The translations under genes and the position numbers were made by a program. From positions 11,145 to 43,737 of the forward strand of contig NZ_JYFN01000025.1 in assembly GCF_000948395.1 (NCBI RefSeq): a stretch of 32,593 bases of DNA, written 5' to 3'. This DNA is from Frankia torreyi. GTDB taxonomy: Bacteria; Actinomycetota; Actinomycetes; Frankiales; Frankiaceae. This document shows positions 24,387 to 32,403 of the stretch, one piece after another (within the stretch, counting starts at the first letter, position 1; the number at the start of each line of letters is the position of its first letter). A model generated the notes under the pieces. That model was not told the DNA's origin and searched no databases. It saw nothing but the letters and a program-made list of their open reading frames with translations.

Positions 24387-25372
24387 GCGTGAGCATGAAG
24401 ATTGCCGTTACCGGAGGCTCGGGGTTCATCGGCAGCCACGTCGTGGACCGGCTCCTCGACGCCGGCCACGACGTCCTCTCCCTCGACGTCGACTCTCGCC
24501 CGAGCGACCCGCGGGCGACCAGCCGGCAGGTCGACGTGCTCGATCTGCCGGGGCTGACCGCGGCGCTGGCCGGGGTCGAGGCGGTGTTCCACGTCGCCGG
24601 GATGTCCAATGTGGACTTCGCCTACGCCGACCCGGCGCGCACGGTGCGTCTCAACGTCGAGGGCACCGGCAACGTCTGCGAGGCGGCCCGGCAGGCCGGC
24701 GTCGGGCGGGTGCTGTTCGCCAGCACCGTGTGGGTCTACGGCGCGGTCGGGGAACGGGCGGATCCGGCGCCGCTCACCGAGGACGCCGAGATCACCCTCG
24801 GGCGCGCCGGCCACGTCTACACCTCGACGAAGCTCGCCGCCGAGCTGCTGCTGCACAGCTACCAGCAGACCTACGGGCTGCCCTTCACGATCCTGCGCTA
24901 CGGCATCCCCTACGGCCCCGGCATGCGCGACGAGCTGGTGCTGGCCCGGTTCGTCCGCAAGGCGCTCGACGGCGAGTCGCTCACCGTCGCCGGCGACGGG
25001 CAGCAGTTCCGCAACTACGTGTTCGTCCGCGACCTCGCCGATGCCCACGTGCTGGCGCTGCGGCCCGAGGCGGAGAACGCCACCATCGCCCTGGAGGGCG
25101 CCGAGGCGGTCAGTGTGCTGGAGATGGCGCAGGCGGTGTGCCGCCACTTCCCCGGCACGGCGATCGAGCACGTGCCGGCCCGGCCGGGCGACTTCCGGGG
25201 CCGGGAGGTGTCGGCGCAGCGGGCGCTGGAGCTGCTGGGCTGGCGACCGACCACCCCGTTCACGGACGGGGTACGGCAGTACATCGAGTGGTACCTGGCA
25301 AACCGACGGCCCCCGGCGCAGGCCGTCCAGCCCGTCGACGACCTAGACGTCTCCGCGGCGTCCTCGGAGTAA
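24383..25372 (+). CDS. NAD-dependent epimerase/dehydratase (extended SDR)
   Basis: This 329-residue extended short-chain dehydrogenase has the NAD-binding motif TGGSGFIGSHVVDRLL at the N-terminus, HVAGMSNV, then FASTVWVYG and the catalytic YTSTK (Tyr-x-x-x-Lys). Later come the sugar-nucleotide segments RYGIPYGPGMRDEL, AGDGQQFRNYVFVRDLADAH and LGWRPTTPF. It most likely epimerises or dehydrates a nucleotide sugar. The GTG at 24383 overlaps the DegT stop by 4 bp. An ATG at 24395 is an alternative start, four codons in, right before KIAVTGG. It ends 2 bp before the glycosyltransferase start. Confidence 0.93.
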   Translation: MSVSMKIAVTGGSGFIGSHVVDRLLDAGHDVLSLDVDSRPSDPRATSRQVDVLDLPGLTAALAGVEAVFHVAGMSNVDFAYADPARTVRLNVEGTGNVCEAARQAGVGRVLFASTVWVYGAVGERADPAPLTEDAEITLGRAGHVYTSTKLAAELLLHSYQQTYGLPFTILRYGIPYGPGMRDELVLARFVRKALDGESLTVAGDGQQFRNYVFVRDLADAHVLALRPEAENATIALEGAEAVSVLEMAQAVCRHFPGTAIEHVPARPGDFRGREVSAQRALELLGWRPTTPFTDGVRQYIEWYLANRRPPAQAVQPVDDLDVSAASSE

Positions 25373-25374
25373 CC

Positions 25375-26718
25375 ATGGCGCAGATCGGCGGTATCACGGT
25401 GAGCGGACCATCCGACAACGGCGATCCGGCGGCGACCGTCGCCCCCCCGACCCGACCCTCCACGGAGGGTCGGCCGGCGGGGGTGGCCTCGGCGGTCGGG
25501 CGTCCCGGCGACGACAAGGCGCCCGACCGCGGCGGACCGGTGATCAACGGCCTCGCGGTGGAGGAGGCCGCGGCCGCGGCCCTGCTCGCCGGGGCTGGGG
25601 CACGACAGCCGGCGACTCGTCGCGGATCGGCGCTGCTGCTGTCCGGCTCGCTGGGCATGGGGCACGACGTCATGGCCGAGGCGTGCGGGGCGTCGCTGGC
25701 GCGGCGCGGGTTCACCGCCCGGACCGCCGACAGCCTGCGCATGCTCGGCGGGCGCAACGGCTCCCGTGGGGAGAAGGTCTTCCGCGGGATGATCGCCGTG
25801 CCGGGCCTCTACGACGCCGTGCACTTCTCCCAGATGCGCACCGGCGGCCGGTTGGCCCTGGCGATCGAGCGGGCGTCGAGCCGCTACGTCGTCCCGGCGC
25901 TGCGCCAGGAGCTCACCGAGCAGCCGACCGATCTCGTCATCTCCATCTTCGCCACCGGCGCCGCGGCGACCAGCCGGGTCAAGCCGGAGTTCCCCGGCCT
26001 GGTCACCGCGGTGTTCTCCACCGACTGTTGCGTGCACCGGCTGTGGGTGCACGACAACACCGACCTGTACCTGGTCACCTCGCAGACTGCCGCTCGCTAC
26101 GTGCGGCGGTTCGCGCCGGGTGCGCTCGTCTCGGTCGTGCCCACCCCCGTGCGCGAGCCGTTCTACGACCCGCCCACCCAGGAGGAGGCGCGCGCGGCGC
26201 TCGGCATCCCGGCCGACGCCCCGTGTGTGCTGCTGATGTCCGGCTCCTGGGGGCTCGGGCCGCTGGTCGAGGGTGCCGCGGCGATGGCCGCGGCGGGGAT
26301 CTACGTGCTCGCGGTGGCCGGGCGGAACAAGCCGCTGGCGGCGCGGCTGACCGCCCTGGCCGAGCGGCAGCACAAGGTCATCCCGTTCGGCTTCACCGAC
26401 CGCATCCCGGCGCTGATGGCCGCCAGCGACCTGGTCGTCACCTCCTCCGGGGACACCTGCAGCGAGGCGCGGGTGATCGGCCGGGACCTGCTGCTCATCG
26501 ACGTCGTGCCGGGGCACGGCCGGGACAACCTGCAGAAGGAGCTTGAACGCGGGCATGCCGAGGTCACCAACACCGACCCGGTGTCGCTGACCCGCTCCGC
26601 GCTCGCCTGCCTCGACCGGGTCAAGCCCCCCTCGGACCGGGTGGCGATCGGGCCGCAGGCGTGGGAGCAGGCGTTCGGCTCGGCGCTGGCGCAGATCGGC
26701 TTCGGTGCCCACTGGTGA
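25375..26718 (+). CDS. MGDG-synthase-like glycosyltransferase (GT28 type)
   Basis: This 447-residue protein has an Ala/Pro/Gly-rich leader (about 1-83). The N-terminal acceptor domain follows, with SGSLGMGHDVMAEACGASLA (90-109), the hallmark of MGDG synthase and diacylglycerol glucosyltransferase N-domains. The C-terminal donor domain has CVLLMSGSWGLGPL, VIPFGFTDRIPALMAASDLV and VVTSSGDTCSEARVIGRDLL. The activity expected is transfer of a nucleotide-activated sugar to a lipid or similar acceptor. The ATG at 25375 is preceded by GGAG and begins 2 bp after the epimerase stop, so the three genes form one operon. The sugar is probably the one made by the two upstream enzymes; the acceptor is unknown. 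Confidence 0.9.
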   Translation: MAQIGGITVSGPSDNGDPAATVAPPTRPSTEGRPAGVASAVGRPGDDKAPDRGGPVINGLAVEEAAAAALLAGAGARQPATRRGSALLLSGSLGMGHDVMAEACGASLARRGFTARTADSLRMLGGRNGSRGEKVFRGMIAVPGLYDAVHFSQMRTGGRLALAIERASSRYVVPALRQELTEQPTDLVISIFATGAAATSRVKPEFPGLVTAVFSTDCCVHRLWVHDNTDLYLVTSQTAARYVRRFAPGALVSVVPTPVREPFYDPPTQEEARAALGIPADAPCVLLMSGSWGLGPLVEGAAAMAAAGIYVLAVAGRNKPLAARLTALAERQHKVIPFGFTDRIPALMAASDLVVTSSGDTCSEARVIGRDLLLIDVVPGHGRDNLQKELERGHAEVTNTDPVSLTRSALACLDRVKPPSDRVAIGPQAWEQAFGSALAQIGFGAHW

Positions 26719-26736
26719 TTCGGTGCCCACTGGTGA
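26701..26736. repeat. Exact 18-bp duplication across the glycosyltransferase stop codon
   Basis: TTCGGTGCCCACTGGTGA occurs twice in tandem (26701-26718, 26719-26736). The first copy contains the stop codon, and the second lies just outside the gene and repeats the stop. Confidence 0.97.
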
Positions 26737-26973
26737 GACGCGTCGGCGGTGGGACGCAGCGGCGTCGGGCGGGCGCGCGTCCGGCCCGGGACGTTCCACG
26801 CGGCCCCCGGTGTTGACTCGGTCAGAGGTTGTCATCTCGGGTGTGGGCCCGGAGTGGCGGGGGACGAGTGAGGCGGCCAGCGCATGGGCAGGGGCAGGGT
26901 CAGGGGGATCCCGGCATGAACGGCGGGATCCGGACGCGAACGACGGCACGCCCGTGACCAGGATGGCGCGCGT

Positions 26974-28167
26974 ATGAGCAAGGCGTTGGCGCTCGGCCTG
27001 CCCACCGCGATGGTGTCGGCCGCGCTGTACGGGGTCGCGCCGCTGGTGCAGGCGCGGGCCGCCCGGCGCGAGGAGGAGAGTTCCGGCCTGGGGCTGGGAC
27101 TGCTGGCCCGGCTGGTGCTGCGCCCGTTGTGGCTGCTCGGGCTCGCCGTCGAGGCGGCCTCGTTCCTGCTGGAGGTCTACGCCCTCTCGGTCGCGCCGGT
27201 GGCGATGGTCGCCCCGGTGATGGCCCTCGATATGATCATCTTCACGTTACTGGCCCAGCGGGTGCTCGGTGAACGGATCAGCCTGACGGGCTGGCTGGGC
27301 GTCGGCTCGATGGTCGCCGGGGTCGGCCTGCTCGCCTACGCCTTCGCGCGCCGTGCCGAGGTCGGCAGCGCGGCCAGCACGGACGTCCTGCTGGCCTTCC
27401 TCGTCCTCGGCCTGATCTTCGCGCTGGTGTGCGCGTTCCTTGCGAACGTCGCCGCCGCCCGGAACATGATCGCCGGCGCGGCGTTCGGATTCGGCGCGGC
27501 CGCCGGCGTCTGCTATGCGATCGCCACCCTCGCGACCCGTCAGATCGGCCTGGCGGTCAACGATCGCCGCGAGGGCCAGTCCGCGCTGGCCGACCTGCTC
27601 ACCACCCCGACGCCGTACGTCCTCGTGCTGTTCTCCGTGCTGGCGCTCGGTCTGCAGCAGCGCGGGCTGCAGGGCCGGGCGGCGGTGATCGCCTTCCCCG
27701 TGACCAGCGGGGTGTCCGCCTTCCTGCCGGTCACCCTGGGGCTGACGCTGTTCGGCGAGCCGGCCCCGGACGGCGCCCATCGGGTGGCGTTCATCGTCGC
27801 GATGGTGATGGTGGCCGCCGGCATCGCCGCCCTCGGGCGCGACCGGATGGCGGCCAACCGTTCCGTGGACGAGCTGGAGGGCGCCGCGGCGCGCCCCGAC
27901 GGGCCGGATCCAGGCCGCCCGGATCGGGCCCGGCCGGATTCGAAGCGGGCTGATTCCGACCGGCTGGACCCGGAGCGGCTGGACCCGGAGCGGGTGGACC
28001 TGGAACGCGTGGACCTGGAACGCGTGGACCTGGAACGGGTCGATCCGAGGCGCTCCGAGCGGGTGGACTCCGACCTCGGGCGGCGTTCTCGCCACGGCGA
28101 CGACCCGTGGAAGCCACCGGGCCGGGGAGACGGCGGGCCTGGCGCCGCGCTGCGGGAACTCGGCTGA
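26974..28167 (+). CDS. DMT/EamA-like multi-pass permease with repeat tail
   Basis: This 397-residue protein has about nine to ten membrane helices in the first 290 residues (ALGLPTAMVSAALYGVAPLV, SVAPVAMVAPVMALDMIIFT, VLLAFLVLGLIFALVCAFLA, AFIVAMVMVAAGIAAL). The pattern fits the drug/metabolite-transporter superfamily. The last 100 residues are charged and disordered, with six pentapeptides LDPER/VDLER (330-359). The ATG at 26974 has AGGA about 9 bases upstream. It lies 255 bp after the glycosyltransferase on the same strand, so it may belong with the sugar operon, for example as an exporter or flippase, but the gap leaves this open. Confidence 0.87.
   Translation: MSKALALGLPTAMVSAALYGVAPLVQARAARREEESSGLGLGLLARLVLRPLWLLGLAVEAASFLLEVYALSVAPVAMVAPVMALDMIIFTLLAQRVLGERISLTGWLGVGSMVAGVGLLAYAFARRAEVGSAASTDVLLAFLVLGLIFALVCAFLANVAAARNMIAGAAFGFGAAAGVCYAIATLATRQIGLAVNDRREGQSALADLLTTPTPYVLVLFSVLALGLQQRGLQGRAAVIAFPVTSGVSAFLPVTLGLTLFGEPAPDGAHRVAFIVAMVMVAAGIAALGRDRMAANRSVDELEGAAARPDGPDPGRPDRARPDSKRADSDRLDPERLDPERVDLERVDLERVDLERVDPRRSERVDSDLGRRSRHGDDPWKPPGRGDGGPGAALRELG
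27961..28050. repeat. 15-bp tandem repeat, 6 copies, inside the permease gene
   Basis: Six 15-bp units of the form CGGCTGGACCCGGAG or CGGGTGGACCTGGAA encode LDPER or VDLER in the cytosolic-looking tail. Confidence 0.93.
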
Positions 28168-28296
28168 CCCGCAGGGGCGCCTGGCCGGGGCGACGAACTG
28201 TCACCAACGGCGCGGACCGGCACGGTCGTTAACGCTGATGGCATGAGCCTAAACTTATAGTGACGCCGCATGTGCTTTCGGTGAGATAGTCGAGGT

Positions 28297-28341
28297 GGCC
28301 GGCCGCCCGGGTTCACCCCCCGATCGCCCGGGCGCCCGGCC
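28297..28341. terminator. Terminator hairpin between permease and Nudix genes
   Basis: GGCCGGCCGCCCGGG (28297-28311) pairs with CCCGGGCGCCCGGCC (28327-28341) at 14 of 15 positions, with a 15-nt loop. It lies between two convergent genes. Confidence 0.85.
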
Positions 28342-28370
28342 GTCTCCCGCCCGCGGCAACCTATGCCCGC

Positions 28371-29153
28371 TCAGGGTAGCCGCGGGACGGGCCGGAGCAT
28401 CGCGGGATGCAGCACCGTGGCGTCGCCCCGGCGGTACAGCTCCGCGGGCCGGCCGCCGTCCCGGGTCGTGAAGCGCCCGGTCGGGACGAGGAAGTCCGCG
28501 GTCCCGGTCACCTTGCGGTGGAAGTTGCGGGGGTCCAGCCGCGAGCTCCAGACCAGCTCGTAGATCCGGCGCAGCTCCGCCACCGTGAACTCGCCTTCGC
28601 AGAAGGCCGTCGCCACCGCGCTGTACTCGATCTTCGCTCGGGCGCGTTCCAGCCCGTCCGCGAGGATCGCCGCATGGTCGAAGGCCAGCCCGGACCCGCC
28701 GCCAGCGGTCGAGACCGGCTCCCATCGGCTCGCGGCGGCGTCCGTGCCGGCGATCGGCGTGCGCGACTGTGGCGCGAGCGCCAGGAACGCCACCGTGACG
28801 ACCCGCCCGCGGGGATCGCGATCCGGCGCGCCGTAGGTCGCGAGCTGTTCGAGATGCGCCGGCGGGTGGCGTAGCCCGGTCTCCTCGGCGAGCTCCCGCA
28901 CGGCCGCCTCGGCCAGATCCTCCCCCGGCCGGACGAAGCCGCCCGGCAGGGCCCAGCGGTCCCGGTAGGGCTCGATCCCGCGGCGCACCAGCAGCACCTG
29001 GAGCTGCTCCTCGCGGACTGTCAGCAGGACCAGATCGACGCTGAGCGCGACCGGCACGACGTCCGGCGGCAGCCTGCCCGCTGCGCCGCCGCCGTTGGCG
29101 TGGGCGGTCGTGGCGGCGGATGACTCCAGTGGGGACGGCATGCGGGGAACCAT
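28371..29153 (-). CDS. NrtR-like Nudix-domain regulator/hydrolase
   Basis: This 260-residue protein has an intact Nudix box, G72-x5-E78-x7-REL-x-EE-x-GL94, within WALPGGFVRPGEDLAEAAVR. A C-terminal winged-helix-like part follows at about 175-235 (AFCEGEFTVAELRRIYELVW, DPRNFHRKVTGTADFLVPTG). This is the architecture of NrtR, a regulator of NAD metabolism whose Nudix domain binds ADP-ribose or related ligands. Because the catalytic box is complete, it may also hydrolyse such ligands. No convincing ribosome binding site precedes the ATG at 29153 or the one at 29141; the mRNA may be leaderless. It is divergent from the SPFH/NAD-kinase-like pair, and two matching palindromes fill the gap. That suggests it represses itself and the pair. 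Confidence 0.9.
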   Translation of the reverse strand: MVPRMPSPLESSAATTAHANGGGAAGRLPPDVVPVALSVDLVLLTVREEQLQVLLVRRGIEPYRDRWALPGGFVRPGEDLAEAAVRELAEETGLRHPPAHLEQLATYGAPDRDPRGRVVTVAFLALAPQSRTPIAGTDAAASRWEPVSTAGGGSGLAFDHAAILADGLERARAKIEYSAVATAFCEGEFTVAELRRIYELVWSSRLDPRNFHRKVTGTADFLVPTGRFTTRDGGRPAELYRRGDATVLHPAMLRPVPRLP

Positions 29154-29154
29154 A

Positions 29155-29171
29155 CTCGTCAGGTTGACGAG
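29155..29171. promoter_or_regulatory. Putative NrtR-like operator, copy 1
   Basis: Perfect palindrome CTCGTCA-GGT-TGACGAG. It begins 1 bp upstream of the Nudix gene's ATG. Its core TCGTCAGGTTGACGA (29156-29170) matches copy 2 at 13 of 15 positions. Confidence 0.7.
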
Positions 29172-29185
29172 AACTGCGATCCCGG

Positions 29186-29208
29186 TTTATCGTCATGTCG
29201 ACGATAAA
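29186..29208. promoter_or_regulatory. Putative NrtR-like operator, copy 2
   Basis: Perfect 9-bp arms TTTATCGTC and GACGATAAA with a 5-bp spacer; the core is TCGTCATGTCGACGA (29190-29204). The centre is 34 bp from that of copy 1. It directly abuts the ribosome binding site of the SPFH gene, so binding here would block that operon. Confidence 0.72.
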
Positions 29209-29222
29209 GAGAGGACCTTCTC

Positions 29223-30263
29223 ATGGCGGACATCAGCCGGGCGCCGTTCCTGTGCCACCTGCGGGGCACCCCCACCGCGTACATCCGCCACCAGCGCGGC
29301 ACGGCCGTCGCCCACGAGGGTGTCGGCCTGGTCTTCTGGTATCGGCCGCGCACTGCGGTGATCAGTGAGGTGCCGGTCGACGACCGGGAGCTCGCGGTGC
29401 TCTTCCACGCGCGGACCGCCGACTTCCAGGACGTCGCGGTGCAGGCCACCGTCACCTACCGGATCGCCGACCCGGTGCTGGCCGCCACCCGCCTCGACTT
29501 CGGTATCGACCCCGAGCTCGGCACCTGGCGGGAGAAGCCCCTCGACCAGCTCGCCGGGATGATCAATGAGTCTGCCCAGCAGTACGCCTCGGACCTGCTC
29601 GCGCGCACGTCGCTCACCACCGCCCTCGCCGAGGGGGTGCCGGTCATCCGGGCGCGGGTGACCGACGGCCTGCGCGCAGATGCCCGCCTGGTCCAGACGG
29701 GGGTGAGTGTGGTCGGGGTGCGGGTGGTCGCCGTCCGCCCGTCGCCGGACGTGGAGAAGGCGCTGCGCACGCCCACCCGCGAACAGATCCAGACCGAGGC
29801 CGACCGGGCCACCTACGGCCGCCGCGCGCTCGCAGTCGAGCAGGAGCGGCGCATCGCCGAGAACGAGCTGCAGAGCAAGATCGAGCTGGCCGTGCGAGAG
29901 GAGCGGCTCGTGACCCAGGAGGGCGCCAACGAGCAGCGCCGGATGACCGAGCAGGCGGCGGCGGCGCGCATCGCCGCCGCAGCGGAGGCGGAGCGGGCCG
30001 AGACGGCCGCCCGCTCGCAGGCCGAGCGGGTTCGGGTGGAGGCGGCGGCGCGGGCCGAGGCCGTGCGTCTGGTCGGGCAGGCTGAGGCCGACGCCGAGGC
30101 GGCCCGGGTCGCCGCGGTCACCGGTCTGGACACCTCGGCGGTGGTCGCGTTGGCGGTGCGGGACCTGGCTGACCATCTGCCCGCGATCGGGGCGCTCACC
30201 ATCACCCCCGACGTGGTCACCGAGGCGGTCGCCCGGTTCGCCCGCGCCGGCACCCCTCGGTGA
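29223..30263 (+). CDS. SPFH/Band 7 domain protein
   Basis: This 346-residue protein has an SPFH domain at about 25-185: [20 protein letters not shown], then [20 protein letters not shown], and [21 protein letters not shown] long Ala/Glu/Arg-rich coiled coil follows at about 195-285. No membrane helix is seen, unlike most stomatin-type proteins, so it may be a soluble or peripherally attached scaffold. AGAGAGGA lies 7-8 bases before the ATG. Its stop overlaps the start of the NAD-kinase-like gene as GTGA. The pair should therefore be made together and possibly interact. Confidence 0.92.
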   Translation: MADISRAPFLCHLRGTPTAYIRHQRGTAVAHEGVGLVFWYRPRTAVISEVPVDDRELAVLFHARTADFQDVAVQATVTYRIADPVLAATRLDFGIDPELGTWREKPLDQLAGMINESAQQYASDLLARTSLTTALAEGVPVIRARVTDGLRADARLVQTGVSVVGVRVVAVRPSPDVEKALRTPTREQIQTEADRATYGRRALAVEQERRIAENELQSKIELAVREERLVTQEGANEQRRMTEQAAAARIAAAAEAERAETAARSQAERVRVEAAARAEAVRLVGQAEADAEAARVAAVTGLDTSAVVALAVRDLADHLPAIGALTITPDVVTEAVARFARAGTPR

Positions 30264-31183
30264 GCCTCGCCCCGCGCGCGGTGCTCGTGCACCGACGCAC
30301 CGAGTACGCCGAATTGCTGGACCGGCACGGCACCCGCGGCCAGGCCGCGTTCTTCCTGGCCACCCGCGGGCGGGAGCTGGCCGAGGTGCAGGCCGCCCAC
30401 GATGCCGCCGAGGCGGCCCGTCGGTCGGTCGCCGCGGCGATCCCGCCGCACTGGCGTCGCGGCGAGGTGGAGCGGTCCGACCTCGACCGGTTCCTGTTCG
30501 CTCCGGATGACGTGGTCGTCTGCGTCGGACAGGACGGGCTCGTCGCGAACGTCGCGAAGTACCTCGACGGCCAGCTCGTCCTGGGGATCAACGTCGAACC
30601 GACCCGCACGCCGGGTGTCCTGGTCCGGCACGCCCCGGGAGAGGCCGCCGCCCTGCTGCGCGCCGTCGAGGGATCGCCTGCGGACCCCGCCCGGGGGCTT
30701 GGTCGCCTGCTGCGCGAACTGACCATGGTCGAGGCCCGCTCCGACGACGGCCAGCGCCTCGTCGCGCTCAACGAGGTCTACGCCGGCCACCCCGGCCACC
30801 AGACCGCCCGGTACCGGTTGCGGGTTCCCGGCGGGGGCGCCCCGGTGACCGAGCGGCAGGCGTCATCCGGGCTGCTCGTCGGCACCGGCACCGGTGCGAC
30901 GGGCTGGTGCCGCTCGGTGTGGGCGCAGCGGCGCAGCGAGCTTTCGCTCCCGGCGCCGACCGCCGGCGCGCTGGTCTGGTTCGTCCGCGAGGCATGGCCG
31001 TCACCGGCCACGGGCACCACCTGCACCGAGGGCCGCCTCGCCGGGCCGGCGCGGCTGGAGATCCTGGTGGAGGCCGATCGGATGGTCGTGTTCGGCGACG
31101 GCATCGAGACGGACACGATCGAGCTGTCCTGGGGGCAGCAGCTCACCGTCGGCGTGGCCGATCGTCGCCTACGCCTCGCCTAG
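30260..31183 (+). CDS. NAD kinase-like protein (ATP-NAD/diacylglycerol kinase superfamily)
   Basis: This 307-residue protein carries degenerate NAD-kinase motifs in the right order: [20 protein letters not shown] (the GGDGT region, residues 86-104, with Gln in place of the second Gly and Leu for Thr), [11 protein letters not shown] (109-119), ALNEVYAG (169-176, the NE motif) and [11 protein letters not shown] (206-216, like TPTGSTA). An extra N-terminal part of about 80 residues precedes the fold. It may phosphorylate NAD or bind NAD without catalysis; the altered GGDGT leaves this open. The GTG start overlaps the SPFH stop. The link to an NrtR-like regulator supports an NAD-related role. Confidence 0.87.
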   Translation: MSLAPRAVLVHRRTEYAELLDRHGTRGQAAFFLATRGRELAEVQAAHDAAEAARRSVAAAIPPHWRRGEVERSDLDRFLFAPDDVVVCVGQDGLVANVAKYLDGQLVLGINVEPTRTPGVLVRHAPGEAAALLRAVEGSPADPARGLGRLLRELTMVEARSDDGQRLVALNEVYAGHPGHQTARYRLRVPGGGAPVTERQASSGLLVGTGTGATGWCRSVWAQRRSELSLPAPTAGALVWFVREAWPSPATGTTCTEGRLAGPARLEILVEADRMVVFGDGIETDTIELSWGQQLTVGVADRRLRLA

Positions 31184-31186
31184 CAC

Positions 31187-31250
31187 GCACCTCGACGACG
31201 GTGCACCTCGACGACGGTGCACCTCGACGACGGTGCACCTCGACGACGGT
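31187..31250. repeat. 16-bp tandem repeat, 4 exact copies, after the NAD-kinase-like gene
   Basis: GCACCTCGACGACGGT is repeated four times without change, beginning 4 bp after the stop codon. Each unit junction can form a small stem GCACC/GGTGC. The period is not a multiple of three, so the array would be incompatible with variable coding. Confidence 0.97.
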
Positions 31251-31284
31251 GCGCCCCGACTGTCAGCCGCGGCGGCGAGCCCGG

Positions 31285-31319
31285 CGGCCTGGCCGGGAGG
31301 TCCAGGGGCGGCCAGGCCG
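31285..31319. terminator. Probable terminator between NAD-kinase-like gene and small ORF
   Basis: CGGCCTGGCC (31285-31294) and GGCCAGGCCG (31310-31319) are perfect 10-bp arms with a 15-nt loop, placed between convergent genes. Confidence 0.65.
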
Positions 31320-31387
31320 GCGGACTGCGCCGGTCGCGGACGGGCCGGCCGGCGGACGACGCCGCCCGCCGGGCCTGGGCCGGCCCA

Positions 31388-31546
31388 TCACACGCCGAAG
31401 CGTTCGAGAGCCTTGCGTACCCGGAGGTTCGCCTGCGCAAAGGTGATCTTCCCGTCCACGTACGCCGACAGTGCCGCGCGCCGAACACGTTCGACGCGCT
31501 GATCTTTCATCGGGGTGTTGAGCAGGTTGGTCGTGGCGGTGGCCAC
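31388..31546 (-). CDS. Small hypothetical protein (52 aa)
   Basis: The GTG at 31546 has GGGAGG about 8 bases upstream. The 52-residue product ends DQRVERVRRAALSAYVDGK then ITFAQANLRVRKALERFGV, a basic, amphipathic, mostly helical sequence. The frame is open upstream to an ATG at 31609, but that part lacks a ribosome binding site and reads poorly. I do not recognise a family. The shape (two helices around a YVDGKIT turn) is seen in small DNA-binding and antitoxin-like proteins, but this is only a resemblance. It is not in an obvious operon. Confidence 0.55.
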   Translation of the reverse strand: MATATTNLLNTPMKDQRVERVRRAALSAYVDGKITFAQANLRVRKALERFGV

Positions 31547-32403
31547 GGCAATCACCTCCCAGTGGCAGGGGAACAGGATGGTGCTACGCGTATGGATCTC
31601 GGAAGCCATGCCCGCAACCAGGGATCCGTCGGGGAAGCCGAATGCCCGGCGGATCCTGAGGTGGACCGACCGTGATCAGGCGTGAGGGAGTGCCCGGGGT
31701 GCGGGCGGGATGCGCCGTCCTCAGCTAGGACGGCGACGGGATGGCGGCTCCGCCGGCCACCGAGCCTGCCCGAGGCCCCCCCGCCGGCGGGCGACAACAC
31801 GCGGCAGTGAGGACTGAGGCCGTACGCGCGGCCTGGTGGCCGCCGGGGTCGAGCGCCGCCAGCGACGCGGCCACCCGGACCGTGGCGTCGCGGTGCTGTA
31901 CGCGGGTAGCCGTACCGTCAAATATGATCACAACGACTGCCCTCCTCCGCGTTGGGCGGGCATTCGCAGCCCGCGTGGCCCGTCCAGTGGGCGAAGGTGG
32001 CCGAGCGTCGTCCCATGCCGCCACGGCGCCGGGAGCGTCCGGTCCGCCTGCCCACCCTGCGCGATGGACGCCGCGGACGTCGTGCCCCGGAAATGCCACG
32101 ACCACAACGGGACGAACACTTGAACAACGAGGACCGACTGAACATCTACAAGAGTGCGCGACCGGGGGGCGTTGCGCAAGAGCCAACCGGCATGTCGAGC
32201 GGCCGCCACCGCGCCGTCATGACAGGAACCTCGACCCGGTCGGGGTGGGAACGTCGACGTTGATCGGATCGTTCCGCCCCCTCCATCGGCGGCCGTTCCC
32301 GGCCCAGCGATCCCCCACCGGCCCGGGCGCATCCGGTGGAGGCGTCCGGGCCGGACCTGGCGCTGTCGGGCGCGGGGGGAGCGCAGGCTCGGACCAGGGC
32401 GGG
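31547..32403. other. Gene-free region (857 bp)
   Basis: Open frames on both strands are Arg/Pro-rich or lack ribosome binding sites, and none is recognised. The stretch 31910-31945 and parts of 32100-32160 are less GC-rich. It may contain decayed coding DNA, but nothing can be named. Confidence 0.5.

Noticed and set aside
31187-31250. Four 16-bp repeats as a CRISPR array
   Set aside because: The copies are directly adjacent with no spacers, and no cas gene is present.
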